A stretch of DNA of 43,848 bases, taken from assembly GCA_016840095.1 (NCBI GenBank), contig JAEOSZ010000034.1, positions 1 to 43,848 on the forward strand, read 5' to 3'. The DNA comes from Candidatus Heimdallarchaeota archaeon. Lineage in GTDB: Archaea > Asgardarchaeota > Heimdallarchaeia > Heimdallarchaeales > Heimdallarchaeaceae. The position numbers and the translations under genes are program-made. The notes beneath the pieces are model-generated. The model was given only the letters and a program-made list of their open reading frames with translations. It was not told the DNA's origin and did no database searches. Of the stretch, positions 24,336 to 33,478 are shown in pieces (within the stretch, counting starts at the first letter, position 1; each line of letters starts with the position of its first letter).

Positions 24336-25292
24336 ATGGTTTTCAATCCATTTGACAATGAAGATTCCAAGGATGATTCTAAGAAAGCAAAGCTAAGAAA
24401 TCAAGCTCAAGAACAGTTTATTCAGCAATTACAACAAAGAATAGCAGCTCAATCTAGTAAGATAGAAGAATTGCAAGTCGAGATTTCTAAATTGAATCAA
24501 GTTATTCAAAATAAGGATTCGGAATTAGGGATTTACTCCAAAAAAGTAGAAGAAGAGAGAATGTTTTTCGAACAAGATAAGAAAGCTAGAGATGATCGGG
24601 AATATGAACTTCAGAAGATAGTTCAACAAAAAGAAATAGAGCTGAAAAAGGTACAAGAAAGTGCCCCAACAACAACTTTTACTCCTCCAACACCTCCAGT
24701 TGATTCTAGTGTTTCTGATATTCCAGAAATAGATTTGGGACCTGTAAATAACTATGTGGATACCTTAATGGCTTATTATAAGAAGCCAACAGATGATATT
24801 TTCGTTACTTCTCTTAGAGATTTAGTTATACACTGTAGCGAAAATGGAACACCGGATCAATTGATTTTAGGAATTCTTCTCAAAGCAGAAATGCCACTAA
24901 CTGAAGAAGAATTAAAACAGAAAATTAGGATTGAACCTCAAGATATTTCTAGGGCAGTTTTCAGATTATTACAGAAGAACTTTATTAAAAAGGTTGGTCG
25001 AGGGTATGCTGTCGTATCCTCTGAATTTGCTGAGATGACTGATATCTCAAAAAATTGGGGTGGCTTAACACCTGAACAAGTTTACGAGAATTTACTTTCT
25101 GTTGTGTATGTTGAGTCTGACAAAGATGAGTTAGTTCTAGCTTTTACCAAAGCAAGAGATGCTCTGATGGAGATGGGTGTTTTAGCTACTTCTAGAAGAC
25201 ACGAAATAAGTCAAATAATTGAGAAAATAAAAAGACATCCTTTCACAAATAATGAATTGACAGAAACAATCAAAACATGGATTGAATCATAG
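24336..25292 (+). CDS. Coiled-coil protein with a C-terminal winged-helix-like region
   Basis: 318 residues, family not recognised. Residues about 20-110 are a long coiled coil (QLQQRIAAQSSKIEELQVEI, YELQKIVQQKEIELKKVQ). A Pro/Thr linker follows (TTTFTPPTPPVDSS), then a helical domain. This includes a winged-helix-like segment (LILGILLKAEMPLTEEELKQ, RIEPQDISRAVFRLLQKNF, GRGYAVV) and a last helical part. The organisation (coiled coil, then wHTH-like domain) recurs in the gene at 34253. A DNA- or protein-bridging role is only a guess. GGTGA precedes the start region. Its stop overlaps the stop of the convergent PIN gene by six bases. Confidence 0.65.
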   Translation: MVFNPFDNEDSKDDSKKAKLRNQAQEQFIQQLQQRIAAQSSKIEELQVEISKLNQVIQNKDSELGIYSKKVEEERMFFEQDKKARDDREYELQKIVQQKEIELKKVQESAPTTTFTPPTPPVDSSVSDIPEIDLGPVNNYVDTLMAYYKKPTDDIFVTSLRDLVIHCSENGTPDQLILGILLKAEMPLTEEELKQKIRIEPQDISRAVFRLLQKNFIKKVGRGYAVVSSEFAEMTDISKNWGGLTPEQVYENLLSVVYVESDKDELVLAFTKARDALMEMGVLATSRRHEISQIIEKIKRHPFTNNELTETIKTWIES

Positions 25293-27077
25293 TATTATTT
25301 TCATACCAAAAGGTCCTCTGAAAATAAACTTTGCTTCCTTTTCTTCAACTTCCATTATCAAATCTATTGGAAAACCATCTATTGTAGATTCTTTTGGAAT
25401 TCCTACCTTTACCTTACCTTCATACAGCTTTACCTGTCTCCCAGGGCTAATGTCATAGGTTGAAAATGGTGTTTTCAAAATTAATCCAATTCTTGGTGAA
25501 TAGTAAGGATTTTTCAAAAGTATAAATGAATATACTTCCCCTTCCTTAATTATAGTACCACTGTGATAGATGTAAAACCAATCTTGAAGAAATACATTCA
25601 ATTCTTCCTTAGGTACAAATTCGTGTGAAACAAGTCGCTGCAGCTCATTTATATTTGCAATATTTATTACTGGAATTTGGAATATTCCCAATTCTTGCAA
25701 ATCTTCAATTCCTTGGTAAATCTCTTCTGTACATCTTTCCTTTATCGCATAGTGTAAAACAACTAATAATTCCAGAGTATCCTTAGAGAGAATTTGATCC
25801 TTAAGATTCAATGCGAGATAATGAGATTGAAGAAGTATCAGTAATGCATGTTCAAATTTCTTTTTCTGCAATAGAATATAACCGATTTGAATAAGTAAAG
25901 CAACTTCATCTTTACCTTCAATTACAGCTCTCTTATCTATTAAGCCACTTTCCATTATGGTGGAAGCTAATATAACCGCTCTTGTCAAACCTAACAGATC
26001 AAGTCGATCCTGCTTTTCACAAAGAAATAGGAATTTCTCTGAATAATATCCTCCTAGTCTTTCATGATTGTCTGTTACAAGGAAATAAACCATTCTTAAG
26101 AAATGAAGATCCATAAAGATATCTGAAACAAGTTTTGGGAATATCGTTGAAACCTCAGTAATGATATTAAGGTGTCCATCTAGTTTTTCGAAATCAAGGA
26201 GAGTGAATTCAACTATACTAAGTAGATATAGTATTCTAGCTTTCAGGCGTATAGATAATTCTTCTATATAGCTTTCTTTTTCCAAAAGTGCTACTCTAAG
26301 TTCTAATGATAAATCAGACAATACAGTATATGCTTCTTCTAATTCTAATCTAAGAACCTCAAGATTACCCTTTTCCATTTCCTCAATATAGTTTGGAAAT
26401 TCGAATTCAATTTCATTCATTACTTCTATTAGTTTATTTTCTTCTTCCAATGTGTGATATTGAGAGGTGTCTTTTTCAGGAGAAATTTGATTAGCTGCAG
26501 TAATATTTTGAAGAACATTAATTGCGTGTTCTTGAATTTTCTTGATTCTAGTTACAGGATCATACATTTGTCTTTTTTCGACTGAATGTCTTATTTCATC
26601 TGACAAAACAGTATCATGAATCTTTTCCAAAGTTTCGTTATGAACCTCATGAAAACAAGTATTTCTGAGTAGGAAGACAAAAGAAGAACATATTAGAACA
26701 GGAACATCTAGAGTCTCACAAGTCTTTACTAATTTCAAATCACTAGAAACTACAACAGCGTTGATTTGTTTTGCTGCGACTATATTTGATAAATCATTTA
26801 TCTGGGGGGAAGAAAGCTCCTCTTTATCTAAATTGTCCTTATAATCTCTAATCTCCTTTATTGGCACTTTCAATATTTGAATAGGAGTTTTTATTCTTCT
26901 TCGAAGATACCAACGAATTTCCTGTAATATGTATGTCGTAATATAAAGTTCAATACCCATCTCTGTTACAATATCTAAGAATAAGCCAAAATCTGAAGGA
27001 TTAGTTTCAAAACCACTGATAAAGAAATTTGCATCTAGAACGAATTTGTTGTTCTGCACTCTTTTTGTGGAAATCAT
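25287..27077 (-). CDS. PIN-domain protein with a long helical-repeat region
   Basis: 596 residues. The first ~135 are a PIN nuclease domain with the acidic set Asp15 (VLDANFFI), Glu53 (LQEIRWY), Asp95 (QINDLSN) and Asp113 (VSSDLKL), so metal-dependent RNase activity is plausible. It then carries about 350 residues of paired helices resembling TPR-type repeats (LSLELRVALLEKESYIEELS, HALLILLQSHYLALNLKD). A C-terminal beta-rich domain of ~90 residues ends the protein (GTIIKEGEVYSFILLKNP, GRQVKLYEGKVKVG). This is far larger than a VapC toxin and has no antitoxin partner. Its ATG overlaps the stop of the surface-protein gene (ATGA), placing it third in an operon with an MMPL exporter. Confidence 0.75.
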   Translation of the reverse strand: MISTKRVQNNKFVLDANFFISGFETNPSDFGLFLDIVTEMGIELYITTYILQEIRWYLRRRIKTPIQILKVPIKEIRDYKDNLDKEELSSPQINDLSNIVAAKQINAVVVSSDLKLVKTCETLDVPVLICSSFVFLLRNTCFHEVHNETLEKIHDTVLSDEIRHSVEKRQMYDPVTRIKKIQEHAINVLQNITAANQISPEKDTSQYHTLEEENKLIEVMNEIEFEFPNYIEEMEKGNLEVLRLELEEAYTVLSDLSLELRVALLEKESYIEELSIRLKARILYLLSIVEFTLLDFEKLDGHLNIITEVSTIFPKLVSDIFMDLHFLRMVYFLVTDNHERLGGYYSEKFLFLCEKQDRLDLLGLTRAVILASTIMESGLIDKRAVIEGKDEVALLIQIGYILLQKKKFEHALLILLQSHYLALNLKDQILSKDTLELLVVLHYAIKERCTEEIYQGIEDLQELGIFQIPVINIANINELQRLVSHEFVPKEELNVFLQDWFYIYHSGTIIKEGEVYSFILLKNPYYSPRIGLILKTPFSTYDISPGRQVKLYEGKVKVGIPKESTIDGFPIDLIMEVEEKEAKFIFRGPFGMKIIL

Positions 27078-28690
27078 ACTAGCTCCTTCTTACGTTTATT
27101 CTTAATAATTGAATAGACGAGTATACAATAAAAAATTATCTGCTCAAAATGAAAAGGATATGGTGTTTCTGATATATTTTCGAATTCAGGCTTAGTTATA
27201 TTCTCTAGTACTGATTCAATATAATACTCGAAGTAGTAATAATTCCCTAAATCTACTTCTGGAGGATCATAAAATGAATGATACATTTCTTGAAACTCTA
27301 CCGCAAAGGATTGCAGCTGTCCATTGTCAGAATATGCTAGCCAGCCATTCATAAATACTGCTGTGTCTTGAACAAAAATCCTTGGGACAACAGTTTGAGT
27401 GTTATTAGATTGAAAATCAAAAGAAAATTCCCATATAAGATGGTGAAGATTTTCTTTTTGTTGATATTCTATTTGTAAATCTATTTCTCGAATGGTATAA
27501 AGAGAACTTGTTACTCCTGTCAAAGTGAATTGGAATCCATTGAATACTTCACTTAATTGGTTCCACAGAGTTTGTGCTAATAACGCTAATCCTGAATATC
27601 TATCCCATGTGGGGATTAAAGCTGGGGGTACTTGGGCAACCCATGAACCATGTATGGGTGTAGAAGTAAAATATGATTCAAGTAGAGCATTATAAACATA
27701 GAGTGTTTTTTGAAAATTTAAACCAGATTTAGTAAACAAATAGTGTAATCCTAATGTCTGATTGAGTTGATTTACCCATTCATCGAAATCTTCAAGCTGT
27801 TCTTGAGTAGAGTTTCTTTGTTGATAAATTTCATGGTTAGCATAGCTGTTAGTAATGAAGAAATCAGCTTGTGTTGAATCTAGTGGAGAAAGAATTTCCT
27901 CGTAATTTTCCAAAGCCATCACTAAGACACTACTCTTACCTTCATAGATAAGGTGAAGCGAGAGAGCTAGTAAAACACCACTAGTTTTGCTCCAGGTTGC
28001 TCTCATCGAAATAGCAGTATCCATATCAATATCCAATGATACTGTAAATTCTTCATCATCCTGGTTGTAAATATTGACAGAGAAAGATTCATCTAGAAGC
28101 AATGAAGCAAATTCAGCTTCAAATCTATCATAGTTGTCATCTAATATTATTGGCAAGAAATCTAAGTAATCAGCATCTTTAATCATTGCTCCAAAGTTTG
28201 GTCGAGTAATGTTTGCAAATATATTTGGTAATATTATTACTGTATCTTGTGGCAATACTGCTTGTATTGTTTCCTGTTCTATTGGTTCAAAATTGAAGCC
28301 TATGAAATCTGCTATAAAATCACTACCAGTGTTGATTTCAGCAGTTAGAGGTTCTTCAATTACCAAATAACTTTCTGTCAAGAATACTTCTTCTTGGGTA
28401 AGAATAAACTGATCTGATTCTATAAAGTAGATCTCTCTAAATTCAGAAATTCTATCTTTAAGAAGTATCTTAAAATTAGCATTTGAAAAAGATCCTTCTA
28501 AATTGAAACCTAAGTTCTGGAACATATTTTCAAGATTTTCACCTTGTGCAATCTTATAGTTGAGAAGATATCCTTTATCATCAAAACTAGCATCTCTAAA
28601 GTCTATACTATTTTCTGCTTCTGTTCTTGAAAAAGATAGACTAAGAACGAAGAGAATCAATGCTAGTGATAATATCTTCTTATTTCTCAT
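27074..28690 (-). CDS. Unrecognised secreted, C-terminally anchored protein
   Basis: 538 residues, family unknown. Signal peptide at about 1-25 (MRNKKILSLALILFVLSLSF), a large acidic extracellular part rich in Asp, Glu, Asn, Phe and Tyr with beta character, and a single C-terminal membrane segment near 515-531 (EQIIFYCILVYSIIKN) followed by a basic tail. This is the layout of a type I surface protein. Its start overlaps the end of the MMPL gene by 11 bases, and its stop overlaps the PIN gene by four. So all three are translationally coupled and likely work together. It may bind cargo of the exporter (inference). Confidence 0.7.
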   Translation of the reverse strand: MRNKKILSLALILFVLSLSFSRTEAENSIDFRDASFDDKGYLLNYKIAQGENLENMFQNLGFNLEGSFSNANFKILLKDRISEFREIYFIESDQFILTQEEVFLTESYLVIEEPLTAEINTGSDFIADFIGFNFEPIEQETIQAVLPQDTVIILPNIFANITRPNFGAMIKDADYLDFLPIILDDNYDRFEAEFASLLLDESFSVNIYNQDDEEFTVSLDIDMDTAISMRATWSKTSGVLLALSLHLIYEGKSSVLVMALENYEEILSPLDSTQADFFITNSYANHEIYQQRNSTQEQLEDFDEWVNQLNQTLGLHYLFTKSGLNFQKTLYVYNALLESYFTSTPIHGSWVAQVPPALIPTWDRYSGLALLAQTLWNQLSEVFNGFQFTLTGVTSSLYTIREIDLQIEYQQKENLHHLIWEFSFDFQSNNTQTVVPRIFVQDTAVFMNGWLAYSDNGQLQSFAVEFQEMYHSFYDPPEVDLGNYYYFEYYIESVLENITKPEFENISETPYPFHFEQIIFYCILVYSIIKNKRKKELV

Positions 28691-31604
28691 TTTTGGTTCC
28701 TCTCTTTTTCTTCTTCTTATCTCCTTTGAAAGTTATTACAATTGCAGGAGGGACAATGAATAATCTAGAAACAAACACATCGATTAAGATACCTATTCCC
28801 AATCCTAGACCCAGCTGTTTCATGTGGATAGATGATGTAAACAACAAGCTAAAATATGTAGCTGCCATAATAATTCCTGCAACAGATATATTATTCATTG
28901 TTTGATCTACGGCATCTACAATTGCTTTTTCTGAATCCTTAACATTAGTGTAGATGTCTTGAAAAATACCTAGAAAAAGCACATCAAAATCTAGTCCTAA
29001 AGCAGTTAAAACTGCATAAGCTAGTAATGGTACTATCCAGTATACTGATCCTCCTAAGAATAGGAAACTGAATAAACTGAACAATCCTAAGCTTATCCCA
29101 AGTGAGAGAAGTATAGTAATTAGAACCCTAACGGACATGAAGAATTTTCTAAGAAATAAAAATAACAACAGTGTAATAGTAAGAGATACAAACATGAAGA
29201 TAAGATTGAAATCTCGGGAAATTCCTGTTTTTGAATCATATAAGACTGGTGCAAAACCTGTTGCATATACAACCCACTCTGGGATATCTCTTTGTTCAAT
29301 TATATCTGAAATCATCGTTCTAATTGTTTTGATTTGATCATCTAGTTTCTTGTCTCCTTCTGTAAAAGAAGAACCACAATATACAATTGCATATGTTTCA
29401 TCTGGGAAAACGAAATTCTTCATAAGAATATGGATTTCCTCTGTGATAAACAGAGAATTGTTAACAAGAGTATCTTCGTATGGTTTACCCATAGGATGAC
29501 TTATACCTGCTAGTACCGTGATATTCGTTGCAATCGTTATTGCTTCAATGATAAATAGAACTTCATTAATAGAATCAAAATTCAAACTTCCATTACTTAG
29601 AATAAATGGATCCAAATCTGTTGTTTTGAAAAGCAAAGAGATTTGACTAATATATTCAACTCCCATATGTTGATTTATGGCATCTAATCCCTGTTTAGAT
29701 TGATATGCTTGTGGGGCTGAAGAAATTTGAGCATAATCTGTAGGAACTGCTAGAAAAACTCCTAATCCTATAAGGGAGATTATAACTGAAGCAATCAAAA
29801 CCTTCTTAGGTTTCTTGACTGCTTTTCTAACATATTTCATGAGAGTACCTCTTCTCTTCTTGAGAATCTTAATATTAATTTTCCATTTTGATAATATATT
29901 TTGATTAAGCAAAATCAATATCGAAGGAACTAGTGTTAGTGAAACAACCATACTTGTTAAGAAACCTATTATTCCACTTATTCCCATACCTGTTGCTAAA
30001 GCAAAACTGCTTAGAACTAACCCCCCAAAACCAAATGACAAGGACACGGAAGCTATAATTATGCTCTTGGAGGTGCGTCTAAGTGTAGTTCTGATTGCAC
30101 CATATTTTGTTTCAGTCTTCTTCAGATTTAAGAGGTAATCTCCTATGAGAAATACACAATAATCTGTTGTTGCCCCTAGGAGAGTTACACTTAGAATAAT
30201 AAGACTCGTGGAATCTAATCCTCCTGTTATGGTTCCAAATCCTATGAATAAGAGTCTTGAAACAGCAAAAGCAATTGCTAGAACTGAGAGTTGAATAAGC
30301 GGTAAGATAGGTGATCTATAAACTAATAGTAGAATAATTACAATTGTTATTATGACTATCAAATCGGTTCTCTTTGCTTGAATTTGATAATCTAATGAGA
30401 TTTCAACAATGAAGAAATCAATGCCTGTACAATGAATTTCTAAAGGCAGATTTACCTCTTTTATCTGTGGGAGAATATTTAGCAGTTCAAGATAAGCTTC
30501 CTTCCCTTCTACATTCAAGTGATTGAGTGCCATGTTAAAAGTAACTAATGTAGTATCAGCATCTCCAATTTCCTCTTTGAAATTTGTATACTGTTTAAGA
30601 AAAATCATAATAATATCATCTGTTATTGGAGGTATAGATGTCGTCATTGTTAATACTGGAATAAGATATTTATTTTTAGCATCAATGAAACCTTGTATAT
30701 TCCCATCATCATACACTTCCTCAACAAAATCTACTTCTGCTGAGTTATTCGTCCCATAGAGAAATTCAGCTGTTTTTTCGTAAGAGTATGTGGTATTTTG
30801 CCATTTGCTTGAATTGAAGTTATTAGAGAGCAATGTTAGAAGTTCTGTTTGTCTAACGTCCGCTGATACCTCGGAAATAAATGAAGAATTAGAATTGATT
30901 ATGTTACTTAACAGGTTGAGAACATCTGTCTCATTAGAAGGTAAAGTTAAGCTAGCAAAATGATTAAAACTCTTCGAAATTTCTTGGTAAAAAACATCTA
31001 CAAACTCAATATATCTTGATTCATTGAAAGATGTTAAAAGAGAATCTAAGTAGTTTTCAGTTAGAGTTTTAGTAATAGTAGTTGCTAATGGAATGTCACC
31101 TGTGCTATTATACTGATCCAACCAGATTGTACTGAAATATTGGATGCCACCCCAAACATAATGTATTGATGCAAAGGATAATTGTGTTGCATACCATTGG
31201 AGACTTAGAATTGTTCTAAGGAGATTATCTGCATCATCATACAACGATGAATAGGGTTTGCTTGATGATAAAAATGGACCGATTTTTGGGTTGTGCGTTA
31301 TATTGTAAATTAAACTTGATACTTTTTGATACATGGATTCAGATATCGTAGTACCATTAGGATTATGAATTATGATTTGAAACGAACTATTTGTTTCACT
31401 GAAAGAAGATAAAATTTCTGTACCGATCGTAGATTCAGATTTTCTAGTAGTAGACAGATTATCTCCTTCATCAGTTACGTAATCAGAAACATTGAGTATT
31501 TTGTTAATATTTATTGAAACAAGCAATATCCAAAATAGAATAATTGCTGAAGCAACGATTTTAGGTCTCTTCCAGAGCTTATCCCAAATTTTCAAATTAC
31601 TCAA
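28680..31604 (-). CDS. MMPL / RND-superfamily exporter
   Basis: 974 residues with the MMPL plan: TM1 near 17-33, a large outer domain, a block of TMs at about 415-560, TM7 near 598-620, a second outer domain, and a final TM block at about 800-945. The membrane blocks carry RND-type sequence (LLGATTDYCVFLIGDYLL, GLDFDVLFLGIFQD), where the Asp/Tyr positions of the proton relay sit. MMPL proteins export lipids, hydrophobic compounds or peptides using the proton gradient. The start is TTG 31604, with a second in-frame TTG three codons later (31595). A TATA-like motif at about 31620-31632 supports initiation here. It heads the three-gene operon with the surface and PIN proteins. Confidence 0.92.
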   Translation of the reverse strand: MSNLKIWDKLWKRPKIVASAIILFWILLVSININKILNVSDYVTDEGDNLSTTRKSESTIGTEILSSFSETNSSFQIIIHNPNGTTISESMYQKVSSLIYNITHNPKIGPFLSSSKPYSSLYDDADNLLRTILSLQWYATQLSFASIHYVWGGIQYFSTIWLDQYNSTGDIPLATTITKTLTENYLDSLLTSFNESRYIEFVDVFYQEISKSFNHFASLTLPSNETDVLNLLSNIINSNSSFISEVSADVRQTELLTLLSNNFNSSKWQNTTYSYEKTAEFLYGTNNSAEVDFVEEVYDDGNIQGFIDAKNKYLIPVLTMTTSIPPITDDIIMIFLKQYTNFKEEIGDADTTLVTFNMALNHLNVEGKEAYLELLNILPQIKEVNLPLEIHCTGIDFFIVEISLDYQIQAKRTDLIVIITIVIILLLVYRSPILPLIQLSVLAIAFAVSRLLFIGFGTITGGLDSTSLIILSVTLLGATTDYCVFLIGDYLLNLKKTETKYGAIRTTLRRTSKSIIIASVSLSFGFGGLVLSSFALATGMGISGIIGFLTSMVVSLTLVPSILILLNQNILSKWKINIKILKKRRGTLMKYVRKAVKKPKKVLIASVIISLIGLGVFLAVPTDYAQISSAPQAYQSKQGLDAINQHMGVEYISQISLLFKTTDLDPFILSNGSLNFDSINEVLFIIEAITIATNITVLAGISHPMGKPYEDTLVNNSLFITEEIHILMKNFVFPDETYAIVYCGSSFTEGDKKLDDQIKTIRTMISDIIEQRDIPEWVVYATGFAPVLYDSKTGISRDFNLIFMFVSLTITLLLFLFLRKFFMSVRVLITILLSLGISLGLFSLFSFLFLGGSVYWIVPLLAYAVLTALGLDFDVLFLGIFQDIYTNVKDSEKAIVDAVDQTMNNISVAGIIMAATYFSLLFTSSIHMKQLGLGLGIGILIDVFVSRLFIVPPAIVITFKGDKKKKKRGTKNEK

Positions 31605-31838
31605 ATGACTATCGTATTTTCCTACTTATAATTCTATTTCTTGTGTTACTCGAATTTAAGCCAAAGGAATGTATCAAATAACAATCAGATTATTGTTTAC
31701 TTAAGCTTTCAAATATTTCCAAATAGAGTCTCTTTAGAAAACCGAGTAATTTAAAAGACACAGAGTTATAGAGAGCTTAGCAAGCAGTAAGTACAATTTA
31801 GTTAGTTGTTTGGTTATTGATCCGGAAAGTTGTAAAAA
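31605..31838. promoter_or_regulatory. Divergent intergenic region between the exporter and the SIS gene
   Basis: The 234-base gap serves both genes. TATA-like sequences lie at about 31620-31632 (minus) and 31749-31756 (AATTTAAA, plus). Near the centre AACAAT-CAGATT-ATTGTT (31680-31697) is an inverted repeat. The plus-strand leader would be about 60 bases. I see no gene or RNA in it. Confidence 0.35.
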
Positions 31839-32510
31839 ATGGCTAAGAAGAAACAAAATAAGAAGAAACAGGTAGTATCTGACGAAAGCATCAAGGAACT
31901 AGCTAATTATACAGAAAAACCTGCGATTTTTCGAGCTATGGATTTGATGGTCTCTAATCTAGAAGATAACATCCAACATATGACAGAGCATTATGAATAT
32001 GTTCAGCAAGTGAGAGATAGATTAATGGTTGATATTGAGAGTAAAAGGAGAATCTATATTCTAGCTAGTGGAAGAAGTGCCTATGTTGGTCAAATGTTTC
32101 AAACAAGACTAGAGCATTTTGGTGTTGAAAGTCGCTTTATTACAAATACAAGATCAGTACCTCGAGTGAGAGAAGATGATACGATCATTGTTATCAGCGG
32201 ATCAGGTACTACTCCAATTGTAAAAGCTATGTTAGAGACATATTTTGTTTATAATCCATTTGTAATTGTTGTAACAAGTTATCCCAAGAGTGTAATCGGA
32301 CGTCTAGGAAATGTTACTGTTAAACTCAAAGGTAGAACAAAATCTGATTTGGAAAGAAGAGATCAGGGATTGGATAGTACTTTAGCTCCTGAAGGAACAG
32401 CTTTTGAACAAGCTGCATTAGCTTTTTTGGATGGAATTGTTGCAGAATTGGCTGTTTCCCTTCATAGAGATGAAAAAAGTCTTTTAGATCTGCACAATCA
32501 AGGTTTGTAA
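31839..32510 (+). CDS. SIS-domain protein, 6-phospho-3-hexuloisomerase-like
   Basis: 223 residues. A lysine-rich N-terminal extension (MAKKKQNKKKQVV) is followed by one SIS domain: YILASGRSAYVGQMFQTRLEHFG, IIVISGSGTTPIVKAMLE and the end LAPEGTAFEQAALAFLDGIVAEL. These blocks match archaeal 6-phospho-3-hexuloisomerase (HxlB-like), which links ribulose 5-phosphate and fructose 6-phosphate through hexulose 6-phosphate. No partner hexulose-phosphate synthase is nearby, so a different sugar-phosphate role cannot be excluded. The basic tail at the N-terminus is unusual for the family. It stands 168 bases before the small GTPase gene. Confidence 0.8.
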   Translation: MAKKKQNKKKQVVSDESIKELANYTEKPAIFRAMDLMVSNLEDNIQHMTEHYEYVQQVRDRLMVDIESKRRIYILASGRSAYVGQMFQTRLEHFGVESRFITNTRSVPRVREDDTIIVISGSGTTPIVKAMLETYFVYNPFVIVVTSYPKSVIGRLGNVTVKLKGRTKSDLERRDQGLDSTLAPEGTAFEQAALAFLDGIVAELAVSLHRDEKSLLDLHNQGL

Positions 32511-32592
32511 ACTTGAGTTTCATTTGTGTTCTATCTTCAGAGAGATACTTTTATAGTGAAATTATAGCAAAGTTTAATAGAATTTCATTCTA

Positions 32593-32646
32593 ATGAAGAC
32601 ATATACTAAAGCAAGAAAGGGTTTAGGAAATATCACCTAAAAACCC
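32593..32646 (+). promoter_or_regulatory. Possible leader peptide and hairpin before the small GTPase gene
   Basis: A TATA-like TTTTATAG near 32549 would give a leader of about 100 bases before ATG 32679. In it, GGGTTTAGG (32619-32627) pairs with CCTAAAAACCC (32636-32646) with a two-base bulge. An in-frame start at 32593 encodes a 15-residue basic peptide ending at 32640, inside the hairpin. Leader-peptide control is possible, but short frames like this arise by chance. Confidence 0.25.
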
Positions 32647-32678
32647 ATTAAACAAAAATCTTAGCGGCTAGGGATAAG

Positions 32679-33446
32679 ATGTCAAGCGGTCTAACAATAA
32701 AAGATATTTTCAAAGTTGATGGTTCTGGAGTACCATATCTAAAAATCGTAATTTATGGTCCTTCATTAGCTGGAAAAACAAGTATGCTAACAGTGTACAA
32801 TGTTCTAAGAAAAGTTGAGGATCCTGAAACAATTTATTCTTCCTTGAAGAAAATTGACGATCCTAGTGGAAGAACTATTTTTTATGATCAGAGCACTTTT
32901 GAACTGCCAAAGGGACAAGGTGTAAGTGTTCCTAAACTGCGATACCAAGTTTGGACAGTTGCTGGTCAGAAAAGACATTATATACAAAGAAAAGTTGTTC
33001 TTGAAGGTGCTGATGGGTTGATATTCATGTTCGATCCTAGCAAAAACATGTGGGAAGATAATGTTGAAAGTCTTACAGAGCTCATTGCACTTAAAGGAGA
33101 TGTCTTAGGAAAATCTCTACCATTCTTGATTGTTCTAAATAAGATTGATCTTCCAGCAGAAGAACGTACTCCAACAGATAAGTTTCTAGATTTATTAATT
33201 GAGAAAAAACTTTCCAACAATAAAGGTGATGCTTACATGAGAGTAGTTGAAACATCATGTCTTCAAGCTCGAAATGAGTTAATGACTCTATTGAGGAGTC
33301 CTGATATTAAATCAAAATTAGATGAATATGGACGACTTAAGAAAGGAGCTAGACCTTTAAGTGTTCAAAAAACTGCTCAACCTATTGAGCAAATAACTAG
33401 AGAAATTGTTATTCATAGAGTCAAGTCTGCCAAAACTGAAGATTAA
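32679..33446 (+). CDS. MglA/Arf-like small GTPase
   Basis: 255 residues. All GTPase motifs are visible: P-loop GPSLAGKTS (27-35), an MglA-type switch region (RTIFYDQSTFELP), the G3 motif as TVAGQ (93-97) in place of DxxGQ, NKIDL (154-158) and the G5-like ETSC. The T-V-x-G-Q form is characteristic of MglA-family GTPases. A C-terminal extension of about 60 residues is basic and may bind a partner or membrane; no CAAX or Cys tail is seen. Many paralogous small GTPases are a hallmark of Asgard genomes. A Roadblock-type regulator is not adjacent. AGGG lies shortly before ATG 32679. Confidence 0.9.
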   Translation: MSSGLTIKDIFKVDGSGVPYLKIVIYGPSLAGKTSMLTVYNVLRKVEDPETIYSSLKKIDDPSGRTIFYDQSTFELPKGQGVSVPKLRYQVWTVAGQKRHYIQRKVVLEGADGLIFMFDPSKNMWEDNVESLTELIALKGDVLGKSLPFLIVLNKIDLPAEERTPTDKFLDLLIEKKLSNNKGDAYMRVVETSCLQARNELMTLLRSPDIKSKLDEYGRLKKGARPLSVQKTAQPIEQITREIVIHRVKSAKTED

Positions 33447-33478
33447 TAATCTCTTCTTTCTTTTCTGTTAAATTAAGA

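Noticed and set aside
25287..27077. VapBC toxin-antitoxin pair
   Set aside because: The PIN protein is four times the usual toxin length and no small antitoxin gene precedes it.
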